64,000 nucleotides of DNA. Origin: JAICMB01 sp035295125. Its GTDB lineage: Bacteria; Acidobacteriota; Terriglobia; Bryobacterales; Bryobacteraceae. Position numbers and translations under genes: made by a program. This document shows positions 53,301 through 60,390 of this stretch, in pieces; the first letter of the stretch is position 1, and every line of letters starts with the position of its first letter. The stretch is from contig DATGJP010000008.1 in assembly GCA_035295125.1 (NCBI GenBank), forward strand, positions 310,001-374,000. Direction: 5' to 3'. The notes beneath the pieces were generated by a model. The model made no database searches. It was not told where the DNA came from and saw nothing but the letters and a program-made list of their open reading frames with translations.

Positions 53301-54008
53301 CCCGGAAGTGCGACCGAAATCCGCGTTCGCATTCGTGGTGATCGTCCGGAAATCGGCCACTGAATCGAGCGTGACGCGCAGTACACTCGTGAAGGCGGAA
53401 CGATTCTGCTGGTCGTTCACGTCCATCCCGTCGAGCGTTACGTTTGCCTGGTCGCTCTTGCCCCCGTTGACGGAACCACTGCGAAAATCGGGTAACCGGG
53501 CCGGGTCCGGATCTTTGAGGTAGGTAACGCCGGGTTGCAGCGACAGCAGGCCCACTACGTTGCGAGCCTCAAAGGGAAGTTGCGTAATCGGCTTGTCTCC
53601 AATCGCATTGCCGATTGAGGCATCAGTCGTGTTCACCTGCACAGCCTCGGCCGAAACCGCAACCGAGGTCGCAACCGTCCCGAGTTTTTCGAAAATGATC
53701 GGAATTGTCGCGGGGCTGCTGACCAGCAGGCGGATATCTGTGACCGTGACGTCAGTAAACCCCGACGCCTTGGCCATCATCCGGTAACGGCCAGGCTGAA
53801 CCTGGGTAAACGCATAACGCCCTTGGGAATCGGACTGTGCCTCCCTCTGTGCGTCGGTGTCTGTGTTGATAAGCGTGATGCTTGCGGCGGGTACGACTGC
53901 GCCGGTTGGATCCGTTACGGTGCCACTAAGTGATGTTGTGCCTTGCGCGCTAAGCAGGACGATGGACAACAGCCACAGGGCGGAGACAATAACAGCACGG
54001 TTGGGCAT
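50322..54008 (-). CDS. Giant TonB-dependent receptor with carboxypeptidase-like N-terminal domain (Oar-like)
   Basis: A 1228-aa receptor. Signal peptide (VIVSALWLLSIVLLSAQG), then the carboxypeptidase-regulatory-like domain (LSGTVTDPTGAVVPAASITL ... GRYAFTQVQPGRYRMMAKASG), a plug and a barrel ending RVFQFSLRYEF, a classic C-terminal aromatic. A strong GGGGG site lies just before the ATG. The gene ends 6 nt past the convergent dehydratase-like stop. It shares domain order but little exact sequence with the 1051-aa receptor. Substrate unknown; a nearby CRTAC1/TPR pair is transcribed in the same direction upstream. Confidence 0.92.
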   Translation of the reverse strand: MPNRAVIVSALWLLSIVLLSAQGTTSLSGTVTDPTGAVVPAASITLINTDTDAQREAQSDSQGRYAFTQVQPGRYRMMAKASGFTDVTVTDIRLLVSSPATIPIIFEKLGTVATSVAVSAEAVQVNTTDASIGNAIGDKPITQLPFEARNVVGLLSLQPGVTYLKDPDPARLPDFRSGSVNGGKSDQANVTLDGMDVNDQQNRSAFTSVLRVTLDSVADFRTITTNANADFGRTSGAQVTLTTKSGSNIIHGSVYEFLRNTATSANDFFANASGLPRAKLDRNVYGVSLGGPVKRDRFFFFLNWEGRKDRSETLSGARTVPTADFRNGIFTYMRKDGTIGKLTPDQVKALDPLGIGENQAVLAMLKTYPLPNSSAAGDSLNTSGFLFNASTPLDWNTYVARFDYLLDRNGKHTLFWRGNLQDDRYANGLPEFPGDPPSSVFLSNNKGYVVGYTGILRPTLISNFHYGYTRQGAENTGVQLAGEATLRDITSRYAQTRGLARTIPVHQFSEDMSWIKGAHTVGFGGVIRLIWNNRNNQGNSFSDAIANSSGLIGSGGEFLAADAANTLVYKRQFTNLLGILTQLDRQSNYDLTGKALPEGSIIRRRFAEQDYELYVQDTWKVTRSLTVTAGLRLSMFPPVYETQGYQTSPVMSFEDWFNLRGALAAQGLPQSQAPPVQFDLSKKTGRGLYPFQRDFAPRLSIAYSPQGDGALSRFLFGGRNRTSIRAGAGMYYDLFGQSLITTADATALGFSSLITNPLNARSTTYPRFTGSFDLPLSSPFFPPSPATSMFPQTYPDAFAITNSIDDKLKAPYTMNLDFSIQRELGSGFLIQGSYVGRLSRRSLVKDDLAMPTNLKDPKSGMTYFQAAGQLTAMINNGVATSKVGPIAFFENLWPGAAGGGLTATQNIYNYYRDQGGDYTTALYNLDVPGGDLCCSTLGPYAMFNAQYGSLAAMRSVGSGNYHAMQWTLRKRFAAGVQFDFNYTFSKSIDLASLPENNAITPGAFAQSNSTSIINAWFSNQMRAVSDYDVQHLFSAFWVAELPFGQGKPILRNANRFVDGLIGGWSLNGVFRNSSGLPTGVTAGGVWPTNWQVGSYAIQTGVVPAPQTTANGPAPTKSGKPGPNLFTDPATAMAAYSLPLAGDSGQRNGIRGDGFFGIDLGLGKRFSLYHIKDQLHTIQLRGEVFNLTNSVRFDPYSASLNILNPARFGQYTSTLTSPRVFQFSLRYEF

Positions 54009-54100
54009 AGTGCACCCCCTTGTTCCGTTAGTTGCTAGGTTATGACTCCGGTTCCGATCATGCGCTATCCGGCCGCGTGAGTCAATAGCGACGATGCCAA

Positions 54101-55798
54101 CTACTGCTGAGGCTCGGTAATCTTCAGGAACTGATCTGCCGGCACGTTCTTCAAAGCCTGCACGCGGCCGCGCGGCCAGCGAATCTCAACGGAGCTGATC
54201 TGCTTCTCCACTCCCAGGCCAAAATGGACCCGTTTATCGCTCGAAGACATGAAGCCAACGCTAACTGACACATGGTCATACAAAACGCGTCCAGAGCCGG
54301 TTGTAACTTTCACCCTGGCCCCGATCGCATCTCGGTTGCTAACTCGGCCGGTCAGTTCCAGCACCAGCCAGTGGTGCCCATTGTCGGCAGAGTTAATCAA
54401 AATCCGAGGCGGCTCATTTAGAGACGTGACCACAATGTCCGGAAAGCCATCATTGTTCAGATCGCCAAAAGCCGATCCCCGCTGATACCCGACGCGAAGA
54501 AAATCTTTACCCATGGCATCCGACACATCTTCGAACTGCTTGCCGCCGAGGTTCGCGAACATCGTGTCGTGCTGCCGCGCGTTCGGCTTGACGTTGTCCA
54601 CGTCGCCATTCGCCGAATAAAGATCCTTCCAGCCGTCGTTGTCGAAATCGATAAAGCCATTGCTCCAGCCGGAATATGCGGCGCTCAACTGCCGCACATG
54701 CTCCTGCGGCGACACGTAACGAAAGCTGTCCCCGGCGTTCTGAAACAGCCCCCAGATCTGCCCCATCAGGTTGTTGTAAAAGATGTCAACGCGCCCGTCA
54801 TTGTCGTAATCCTTGGCATCGCTTCCCATCGACGACACCGCGCGCGCGGTATCGTCGTACGCAACGCCGAGTTCCAGCCCCTGCTCTTCAAACTTCCCGT
54901 TCCCCTGGTTAATGAACAGCGAATTCGGCTCTGTATCGTTGGCAATGAAGACGTCTTGCAACCCGTCATCGTTGAAGTCGGCAATCGAAATCCCCATGCC
55001 TTTTCCGGGCGAGCCTCCAAAACCCGACTTTTCGGTGACGTCTTCAAACTTCCCGTGCCCCAGGTTGTGATACAGCCTTGGAGGAACGGCTTCATAGTAC
55101 AGTCGCGGATCGCAGTAATACTCAACACCCGACGCGGAACACCGCTTATCCGTCTGGGGAGTCCACAAGGTGTAATTCGACACCACCAGGTCGAGCAGCC
55201 CGTCGCTGTCGTAGTCGAACCATGCCGCCCCGACGCTCATGGTCATCGCTGGTTTCGCGGCCAGACCTGATTGCTCAGTGACATCAGTGAACGTGCCGTC
55301 GCCGTTGTTGTGATATAGCGTATTCCGCCCCGCGCCCGCGATAAACAGATCCTCGAATCCGTCGTTGTCGTAGTCCCCCGCGGCAACGCCCAGGCTGTAT
55401 CCGATCTTCTCGCCCGCAAGTCCTGCCTTCTTCGTGACATCTTCAAACGTGCCGTCGCCCCGATTCCGCAGCAGGCAGTTGTAAAAAGCTGGCCCTGTCT
55501 TCTCCAAGACCGGCAGCTTCGCGCCGTTCGTGAAAAAGATGTCCATCTTGCCGTCGTTATCGAAATCGAAAATCGCGACCCCGCCCGCCATCGGCTGCAC
55601 GAAATACTTCCTCGGCGACAGGTCGTTATTCGTGACATACGAGAACTTCGAGCGGCCCGCGATATTCGTGAAGTGCGGCCGCGTCACGCTCGCGCCACGG
55701 TAGGCGACCGCCAGCAGAAGCCCCAACAGTATGAGCGAGGCTGTGGAGGGGTGAAGCAGCCGGTGTCGCCTGCCTTTTGATCTCTTGAAGCGCCTCAC
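54101..55798 (-). CDS. CRTAC1 family protein (FG-GAP/VCBS plus ASPIC/UnbV) with repeat-derived N-terminus
   Basis: A 565-aa exported protein. Calcium-type propeller motifs recur (FDFDNDGKMDIFFTNGAK, DYDNDGFEDLFIAG, DFNDDGLQDVFIAND, DFDNDGWKDLYSANG) and the C-terminus is the ASPIC/UnbV domain (AIGARVKVTTGSGR ... SVEIRWPRGRVQ). I place the start at GTG 55798, 7 nt after the TPR gene's stop, giving a signal anchor (ASLILLGLLLAVAYRG). The first ~20 residues (GRRHRLLHPSTA) are the translation of a palindromic-repeat segment. Frame continues upstream into the TPR gene without good starts. Confidence 0.87.
   Translation of the reverse strand: MRRFKRSKGRRHRLLHPSTASLILLGLLLAVAYRGASVTRPHFTNIAGRSKFSYVTNNDLSPRKYFVQPMAGGVAIFDFDNDGKMDIFFTNGAKLPVLEKTGPAFYNCLLRNRGDGTFEDVTKKAGLAGEKIGYSLGVAAGDYDNDGFEDLFIAGAGRNTLYHNNGDGTFTDVTEQSGLAAKPAMTMSVGAAWFDYDSDGLLDLVVSNYTLWTPQTDKRCSASGVEYYCDPRLYYEAVPPRLYHNLGHGKFEDVTEKSGFGGSPGKGMGISIADFNDDGLQDVFIANDTEPNSLFINQGNGKFEEQGLELGVAYDDTARAVSSMGSDAKDYDNDGRVDIFYNNLMGQIWGLFQNAGDSFRYVSPQEHVRQLSAAYSGWSNGFIDFDNDGWKDLYSANGDVDNVKPNARQHDTMFANLGGKQFEDVSDAMGKDFLRVGYQRGSAFGDLNNDGFPDIVVTSLNEPPRILINSADNGHHWLVLELTGRVSNRDAIGARVKVTTGSGRVLYDHVSVSVGFMSSSDKRVHFGLGVEKQISSVEIRWPRGRVQALKNVPADQFLKITEPQQ
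55741..55779. repeat. Composite palindromic repeat, half copy inside a CDS
   Basis: Reverse strand reads AAAGGCAGGCGACACCGGC then TGCTTCACCCCTCCACAG. This matches the GGCAGGCG...GGCCTGC and CACCCTTCCACATCC parts of the copy at 60.6 kb. It encodes the segment before the membrane anchor of the CRTAC1 protein. Confidence 0.65.
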
Positions 55799-55805
55799 GG
55801 CAAGA

Positions 55806-56744
55806 TTACTGCTTGTCAGTAGGCGCACCCGAAACGTTCTTCCGCAGGGTCTTAGTATTCTGATTAATCTTCTCGGAAGTGCTTTTCTGCAGTGCAAATT
55901 CCCGGTTCGCGTCTTCCTTCCGGCCGAGCCGCTGATAAGCCGTCGCCAGAGCGAAGTGCGTGGTGGGATTCTGCGGCGCAAGTTTCGCGGCGGCCTCCAG
56001 AGGCGCTACCGCATCGGCCGGCTTGCCGGAATCGAGCAGCGACCGTCCCAGTCCATAAAACGCATCCGCGAATCCCGGATAAAACTGCGTCGCGCGAGTG
56101 AAATGCTCGATCGCCGCCGGCAGTTTATTTTCCTGCCGCGACAACTCGCCCAGATAATATTCCGCGCCCGCGTTTTGAGGATTGATCTTTAACTCCGCCT
56201 CAAACTCCTTGCGGGCCTCTTCCGAACTATTGGGAGATCCCGGCTGCGAAAGGATCAGCCCGCCGATGCGGTAATGAATCCCCGGCCGGTCCGGCGTGCG
56301 TTTGAGCAACACCCGATACTCAGCAACGGCTTTCGCGATCTCGCCATGACGCTCGAAGTTCTCGGCATTCAACTCGATCACAAATGGTGAATCCGGCGCC
56401 GAATCCATCAACTCCTTCGAATTGCGCTCGCTTAACTCAGAAAACACGTGCACCGCCAGAAACAGCACCTCGGCGTCTTTGGGGAACGCCTGCTGCAGCC
56501 AGCCGAGGAAGCTCATGGCGTCGTTCTGCTGGTTCAGCAGCATCGAACATCGCACGCCCGCGAAGCTGACCGTCCTCTTGGTGTCGACACTATTCGAGGC
56601 ATCGCGCATGGCCCGGTCCAGCAGCGGCATGGCGTCCTGGCAGTGCCCATCGAGCGCCAGCTTCACCCCCTGCTCGGCGGCAGTAGGTTCGGCCGCGGTC
56701 AAGAAACCAGCAGCCAAAACAGCGACGACCACAATACGGTGCAT
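55806..56744 (-). CDS. Secreted tetratricopeptide repeat protein
   Basis: A 312-aa protein with a signal peptide (IVVVAVLAAGFLTAAE) and TPR units, for example AEYYLGELSRQENKLPAAIEH, ADAFYGLGRSLLDSGKPADA and THFALATAYQRLGRKEDANR. TPRs mediate protein contacts. It is followed after 7 nt by the CRTAC1 gene, a pairing that recurs in this group as far as I recall, so the two may form an envelope complex. Specific partner unknown. Confidence 0.88.
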   Translation of the reverse strand: MHRIVVVAVLAAGFLTAAEPTAAEQGVKLALDGHCQDAMPLLDRAMRDASNSVDTKRTVSFAGVRCSMLLNQQNDAMSFLGWLQQAFPKDAEVLFLAVHVFSELSERNSKELMDSAPDSPFVIELNAENFERHGEIAKAVAEYRVLLKRTPDRPGIHYRIGGLILSQPGSPNSSEEARKEFEAELKINPQNAGAEYYLGELSRQENKLPAAIEHFTRATQFYPGFADAFYGLGRSLLDSGKPADAVAPLEAAAKLAPQNPTTHFALATAYQRLGRKEDANREFALQKSTSEKINQNTKTLRKNVSGAPTDKQ

Positions 56745-56775
56745 GAAAGGTTAATCCTATTTTTGCAGAAATTGC

Positions 56776-56781
56776 TATGAT
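56776..56781 (+). promoter_or_regulatory. -10 box just before a TTG start
   Basis: TATGAT ends 6 nt before the TTG start of the threonine dehydratase gene, as with the leaderless-type arrangement at the window start. No Shine-Dalgarno sequence is present. A good -35 is not seen. Confidence 0.4.
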
Positions 56782-56787
56782 GTCCGC

Positions 56788-57726
56788 TTGCTTCCCACTC
56801 TCGAACAGATCCAGTCGGCGCGTTCGACCATCGCGGGGACCGCTATCCGCACCCCGCTTGTCCGGTTCAACGAAGACGGTCCGGCGGAGATTTACCTCAA
56901 ACTGGAGAATCTCCAGCCCATCGGAGCGTTCAAAATCCGCGGCGCAGCTAACGCCATCGCCCGCATTCCACGCGAGGAGCTGTCGAAAGGTGTGATCACC
57001 GCCTCGGCGGGCAACATGGCGCAAGGCGTCGCCTGGTGCGCCCGCGACCTCGGCATTCCCTGCACCGTCATTTCACCCGATACCGCCCCCGCCGCCAAGA
57101 TTTCCGCCGTCGAGCGGCTCGGCGGCAAGGTCATCAAGGCGCCCTTCGAGGATTGGTGGCGCGCCTTCGAGCAGCGCGCATACCCGGGCGTAGAAGGGCG
57201 CTTCATTCACGCTTTCGATGACCTCGACGTGATGGCCGGCAACGGCACCATAGGCCTGGAAATCATCGAGGATCTCCCCGATGTCGACGCCGTGGTGGTC
57301 CCCTTTGGAGGTGGCGGTCTCGCCTGTGGCATCGCAGCCGCAATCAAGGCGGTAAAACCGGCTTGCCGCTGCTATGCCGCCGAAGTCGACACCGCGGCGC
57401 CCCTCGTCAGAGCCATGGAAGCGGGAAAGCCGCAGACGGTCCCATACCAAACCTCGTTCGTGGATGGAATCGGCTCGAAAACCGTTTTTCCCCAGATGCT
57501 CGAGCGGGCCCTCCAACTGCTCGAAGCATCTCTGGTCACGACTCTGGACGAGATTGCCTCGGCGATTCGAATCCTGGTTCAACGCAACCGCATCGTCGCG
57601 GAGGGAGCGGGCGCCTGTGGAGTGGCCGCCGCGCGAGCCGGACGCGCCGGAACCGGCAAAGTCGTCTGCATCGTTTCCGGCGGAAACATCGACGCCGCAA
57701 AACTCGCGGCCATCCTGACCGCCTGA
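56788..57726 (+). CDS. Threonine/serine dehydratase (fold-type II PLP enzyme)
   Basis: A 312-aa enzyme converting threonine or serine to the 2-oxo acid and ammonia. PLP Lys49 lies in IGAFKIRGA, the phosphate-binding loop is FGGGGLACG and a late CIVSGGN binds the ring nitrogen. There is no C-terminal ACT-like regulatory domain, so it is of the short, catabolic (or serine racemase-like) form rather than biosynthetic IlvA. The only in-frame start ahead of the conserved sequence is TTG 56788. A serine racemase role cannot be excluded. Confidence 0.88.
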   Translation: MLPTLEQIQSARSTIAGTAIRTPLVRFNEDGPAEIYLKLENLQPIGAFKIRGAANAIARIPREELSKGVITASAGNMAQGVAWCARDLGIPCTVISPDTAPAAKISAVERLGGKVIKAPFEDWWRAFEQRAYPGVEGRFIHAFDDLDVMAGNGTIGLEIIEDLPDVDAVVVPFGGGGLACGIAAAIKAVKPACRCYAAEVDTAAPLVRAMEAGKPQTVPYQTSFVDGIGSKTVFPQMLERALQLLEASLVTTLDEIASAIRILVQRNRIVAEGAGACGVAAARAGRAGTGKVVCIVSGGNIDAAKLAAILTA

Positions 57727-57732
57727 CGCCTC

Positions 57733-57792
57733 GCGGTAACGCAGCCTCAGGCTGCCCTGAGGCCGGCTGAAGCCGGCGGTACTGTATTTCAG
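57733..57792. repeat. Family B repeat, copy 2
   Basis: GTAACGCAGCCTCAGGCTGC, then CCGGCTGAAGCCGG and GTACTGTATTTCAG. Near-identical to 48573-48633. Located 7 nt after the threonine dehydratase stop, where its two hairpins could also slow or end transcription. Confidence 0.75.
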
Positions 57793-57838
57793 CTCTTCGT
57801 ACATGCTTGTCTTACCGAGAGGCAAGCCTCACGGCTGA

Positions 57839-57844
57839 TATAAT
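57839..57844 (+). promoter_or_regulatory. -10 box of the tRNA-Arg promoter
   Basis: Perfect TATAAT, 11 nt before the mature 5' end of the tRNA. The -35 element is weak (TTACCG at non-ideal spacing). Confidence 0.6.
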
Positions 57845-57855
57845 GAATCGGACAT

Positions 57856-57933
57856 GCGCCCGTAGCTCAGTCTGGATAGAGCGTTTGCCTCCGGAGCAAA
57901 AGGTCAGAGGTTCGAATCCTCTCGGGCGTACCA
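57856..57933 (+). tRNA. tRNA-Arg (anticodon CCG), CCA encoded
   Basis: A full cloverleaf: acceptor GCGCCCG/CGGGCGT, D arm GCTC...GAGC, anticodon stem TTTGC/GCAAA with loop CTCCGGA (anticodon CCG, reading CGG), T arm AGAGG-TTCGAAT-CCTCT, discriminator A and encoded CCA at 57931-57933. A perfect -10 box precedes it. The two gene remnants just downstream hint at a past integration at this tRNA, but no repeated 3' end (att site) is visible. Confidence 0.97.
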
Positions 57934-58031
57934 CTTCTCTATACTTAGCCCGCCCGGTCCCCACGCATCCGCTCCTTTGACCTTTTGCCCAGGCGAAGTT
58001 TTGTCCACTTGTCGTCCAAACGATTGGCAGA

Positions 58032-58285
58032 GTTCTTAAGAAATCGGCCAAGCCGGCCGCGAAGCCGAAGAACGAAGCCAAGCCTATCAAGGCTAGACAA
58101 GCCCGCCAAGAAGGCGACCGCGAATGAGGAGCGCAGCAACAGGAAAGCCGAAGTCATCAAGCTCCTTCAGCGGGCGAAAGGCCCAAGCTTGAACGAGATC
58201 GTGGAACAAACGTCGTGGCAACGGCACACCGTTCGCGGAATGATAAGGTTGCTCGGTTCGAAAGGTGGCTACAAAACTGAGCTGA
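58032..58285 (+). pseudogene. Remnant of a DUF3489-type gene
   Basis: One frame reads KKSAKPAAKPKNEAKP, a lysine/alanine linker. About 80 nt later a different frame continues RKAEVIKLLQRAKGPSLNEI and SWQRHTVRGMIR, which matches the DUF3489 helix-turn-helix-like domain. A frameshift near 58.1 kb and loss of the C-terminal end at ~58.28 kb show it is broken. DUF3489 proteins are small and often encoded on mobile or accessory DNA; function unknown. An apparently intact reading frame (57985-58425) results only from joining unrelated parts. Confidence 0.6.
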
Positions 58286-58587
58286 GTGACTCCGTTCGTG
58301 CGACCCGGTGCGATGCCGAAATAGACCACGTCAACCGGAAGCTGATAAAAGGCAGTTTGGCCGAACTTATACCGCAGCGAGACTCGAATGTTATATCGAG
58401 TGCTGGGAACCGCGGAGCTAGTTAACGCGCCATCCGGCGTCGCGGAATCGAAGATACCAAAGCCGGTTCCGAATAACGAGAGCATCGAGCCTGTCATAGC
58501 GGGATTGGATGGACTGATTCACAAAGCCATCCTCGTAGAATGCGGCGGGCTGGAGTTCTCTCTCACTATCGAAGACGTAAGCGAACA
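58265..58587 (-). pseudogene. Degraded TIGR03437 (Solibacter C-terminal) domain
   Basis: On the minus strand FAYVFDSERELQPAAFYEDG and VNQS in one frame continue, after a shift near 58.51 kb, as PSNPAMTGSMLSLFGTGFG, SATPDGALTSSA and VVYFGIAPGRTNGVTQ. These align with the intact neighbour's SRFGFPIALHQDGG, EIVTLYATGFG, DVPDGTPAA and TYAGLAPGYVGLYQIN. Only the domain end is left, so it is a remnant of another TIGR03437 gene. Its 3' end coincides with the break of the DUF3489 remnant. Confidence 0.7.
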
Positions 58588-58671
58588 CGCACGACTCAAC
58601 CTGCCTGGGACCCCTGCCTCGGAGAGTTGATGCGAGAATCAGACGTCTTGTCCTTAGCCCGACCGAGAGAT

Positions 58672-60390
58672 TCAGCGTTGCGTAACAGTTGCTGAAATGG
58701 CGAGGACACCGAGATAGCTCCTAGCCTCGCAGGGGTCTTCCGCACACGCGACGAGCGGAACAATCCCATCTAGCCCGTCCGGGATCTGTAGATTTATTTG
58801 ATAGAGACCAACATAGCCCGGCGCGAGGCCGGCATACGTCATCGCCGCTCGCTGTGGCGTGCTTCCCGCGCTGGTCACCATGAAGAGCAACTGCACTGGC
58901 AAGGTCATAACCGACGGTGGGTCCACGGCTGCTGGAGTTCCGTCGGGTACGTCTGGTGATACGGGCCCGAACCCCGTCGCATACAGCGTGACGATTTCGC
59001 CTGGTTCGGCTGGTGAATCGGGAGTGACTATGCCACCGTCCTGGTGAAGGGCAATAGGAAAACCGAAACGGGATTCGGCCGGCCCGAGGGCGACCGCAAC
59101 AGGATCGAAGGCGTACACAGGAAACCAAAACGCAGCATCGAAGTAGGGGTCAGCTCCGGGTAGTACCAGAGCCGTATTCCGAATTTGAACCTCAGCCCCG
59201 ACACCGATCACGGGCCGAGATTCAACAGGGGCTTCCCACGGAATCTGGAAGATAATTTGCTTTCGAGACGCGTACATTACAGGCGCAGCTTGATCCGCGA
59301 CCGTAACGATGCCCGGCAGCGCAAGATTAGTTCCATCTACAACAATCGCGGAGCCGGGCGCGTGCCCGCCAGTGAAAGAAGTGTTCAACGACGGCGAGGG
59401 TCCGATAAGCTGTACGGCTTCACCCGTTTGCGTGTCGATGCGAAGCAAGGCGTTGGAGCCGGTGATTGCGTAAGCGACCTTTCCATCCCCCGAAAATGAT
59501 CCTTCGAACACACCTTCCGGAGCGTCCGTGAGTTGGCGTGTCGACAAACCATCGGTTTGAGCCAAGAACAACTGTACGACCCCGCCTGCGGGTGACTGGT
59601 AGAGAACCGTGGATCCGTCGCTACTCAACTCCGGGCCGCTTGCGTTGGAACCGGCAACAGTCAGCGCTCTTGTATTCCCTTTGTTGTCGCTGACAATCAG
59701 CCCCTTGGTATTCACAGAGTACGCGATCACGGTGGCGTCGTCGCTCATGGAAGTGTAATCAACAGAATCCGGACCAATGATCGTGTAGTTTCCCTGAAAA
59801 TCGACGAGCGCTAGCCCATCGCCGTGCGGGCCGGCGACTTGGGCGAGAGTTGTTCCGTCATTCGCGACGGCATGTACTTCTAAGGAGTAACGGTTGGAGC
59901 TCTGTGTACCGGTCGTGAGATCGACCACAGCTATGGGCATTCCCCGGACGGGCTGTGCGGTGTGAAAGAGCACGGCGTAGCGTCCGTTCCGGCTGATCAT
60001 CACCCCGCCTTGCGCCCCGGCGAGAGGATTGGGGACTCCAGGAGGCGTCATTGGCGATGACCATTCGCCGTAATAACAAACGTCAGCAACGACGGGACAC
60101 GCTTCATTGGCGGTGTACATGACAAAAGAACCATCGCCCGGCACGTTGGGTCCATAAAGGTCGTAATAGGTAGTGGCACCATTGACGATCTGCGGTCCAC
60201 CCTCGTCGTCAATGAGATGAGCGCCCTTCTGGTCGATCATGAAGATCTTCGACGTGAGGTTTTCTTGGGAACCGCGTAGACGGAATGTAGAGTCGAAGTA
60301 CACACGCGAACCATCCATCGTGGTCGCGAGACCGCGGATTTGCCCCGAGCAGGAGGCAAGGGCAGCAAGGTAAACAAGAATGAAGCGCAT
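58672..60390 (-). CDS. Secreted beta-propeller protein with TIGR03437 C-terminal domain
   Basis: A 572-aa protein. A short signal peptide (FILVYLAALASCSG) is followed by repeated propeller-like blades (LSSDGSTVLYQSPAGG, FSGDGKVAYAITG) and then, from about residue 335, the Ig-like region and TIGR03437 domain (IVTLYATGFGPVSPDVPDG, MTYAGLAPGYVGLYQINLQI). TIGR03437 is known chiefly from Solibacter-like Acidobacteria and has no assigned function. This is the best taxonomic marker in the window. No neighbour suggests a partner. Confidence 0.88.
   Translation of the reverse strand: MRFILVYLAALASCSGQIRGLATTMDGSRVYFDSTFRLRGSQENLTSKIFMIDQKGAHLIDDEGGPQIVNGATTYYDLYGPNVPGDGSFVMYTANEACPVVADVCYYGEWSSPMTPPGVPNPLAGAQGGVMISRNGRYAVLFHTAQPVRGMPIAVVDLTTGTQSSNRYSLEVHAVANDGTTLAQVAGPHGDGLALVDFQGNYTIIGPDSVDYTSMSDDATVIAYSVNTKGLIVSDNKGNTRALTVAGSNASGPELSSDGSTVLYQSPAGGVVQLFLAQTDGLSTRQLTDAPEGVFEGSFSGDGKVAYAITGSNALLRIDTQTGEAVQLIGPSPSLNTSFTGGHAPGSAIVVDGTNLALPGIVTVADQAAPVMYASRKQIIFQIPWEAPVESRPVIGVGAEVQIRNTALVLPGADPYFDAAFWFPVYAFDPVAVALGPAESRFGFPIALHQDGGIVTPDSPAEPGEIVTLYATGFGPVSPDVPDGTPAAVDPPSVMTLPVQLLFMVTSAGSTPQRAAMTYAGLAPGYVGLYQINLQIPDGLDGIVPLVACAEDPCEARSYLGVLAISATVTQR

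Noticed and set aside
57985..58425. Intact 146-aa gene downstream of tRNA-Arg
   Set aside because: Only the middle resembles DUF3489. The lysine/alanine linker is in another frame and the C-terminal part is the antisense of a TIGR03437 remnant, so the frame is a chance fusion.
58093..58497. End of a TonB-dependent receptor (NIRVSLRYKF looked like a barrel terminus)
   Set aside because: No stop follows the aromatic residue, and the flanking strings align in order with the TIGR03437 domain of the neighbouring gene, which explains more of the sequence.
57909..58671. Attachment site repeat of an integrated element at tRNA-Arg
   Set aside because: I looked for a second copy of the tRNA 3' end (TTCGAATCCTCTCGGGCG) downstream and did not find one, nor an integrase gene.
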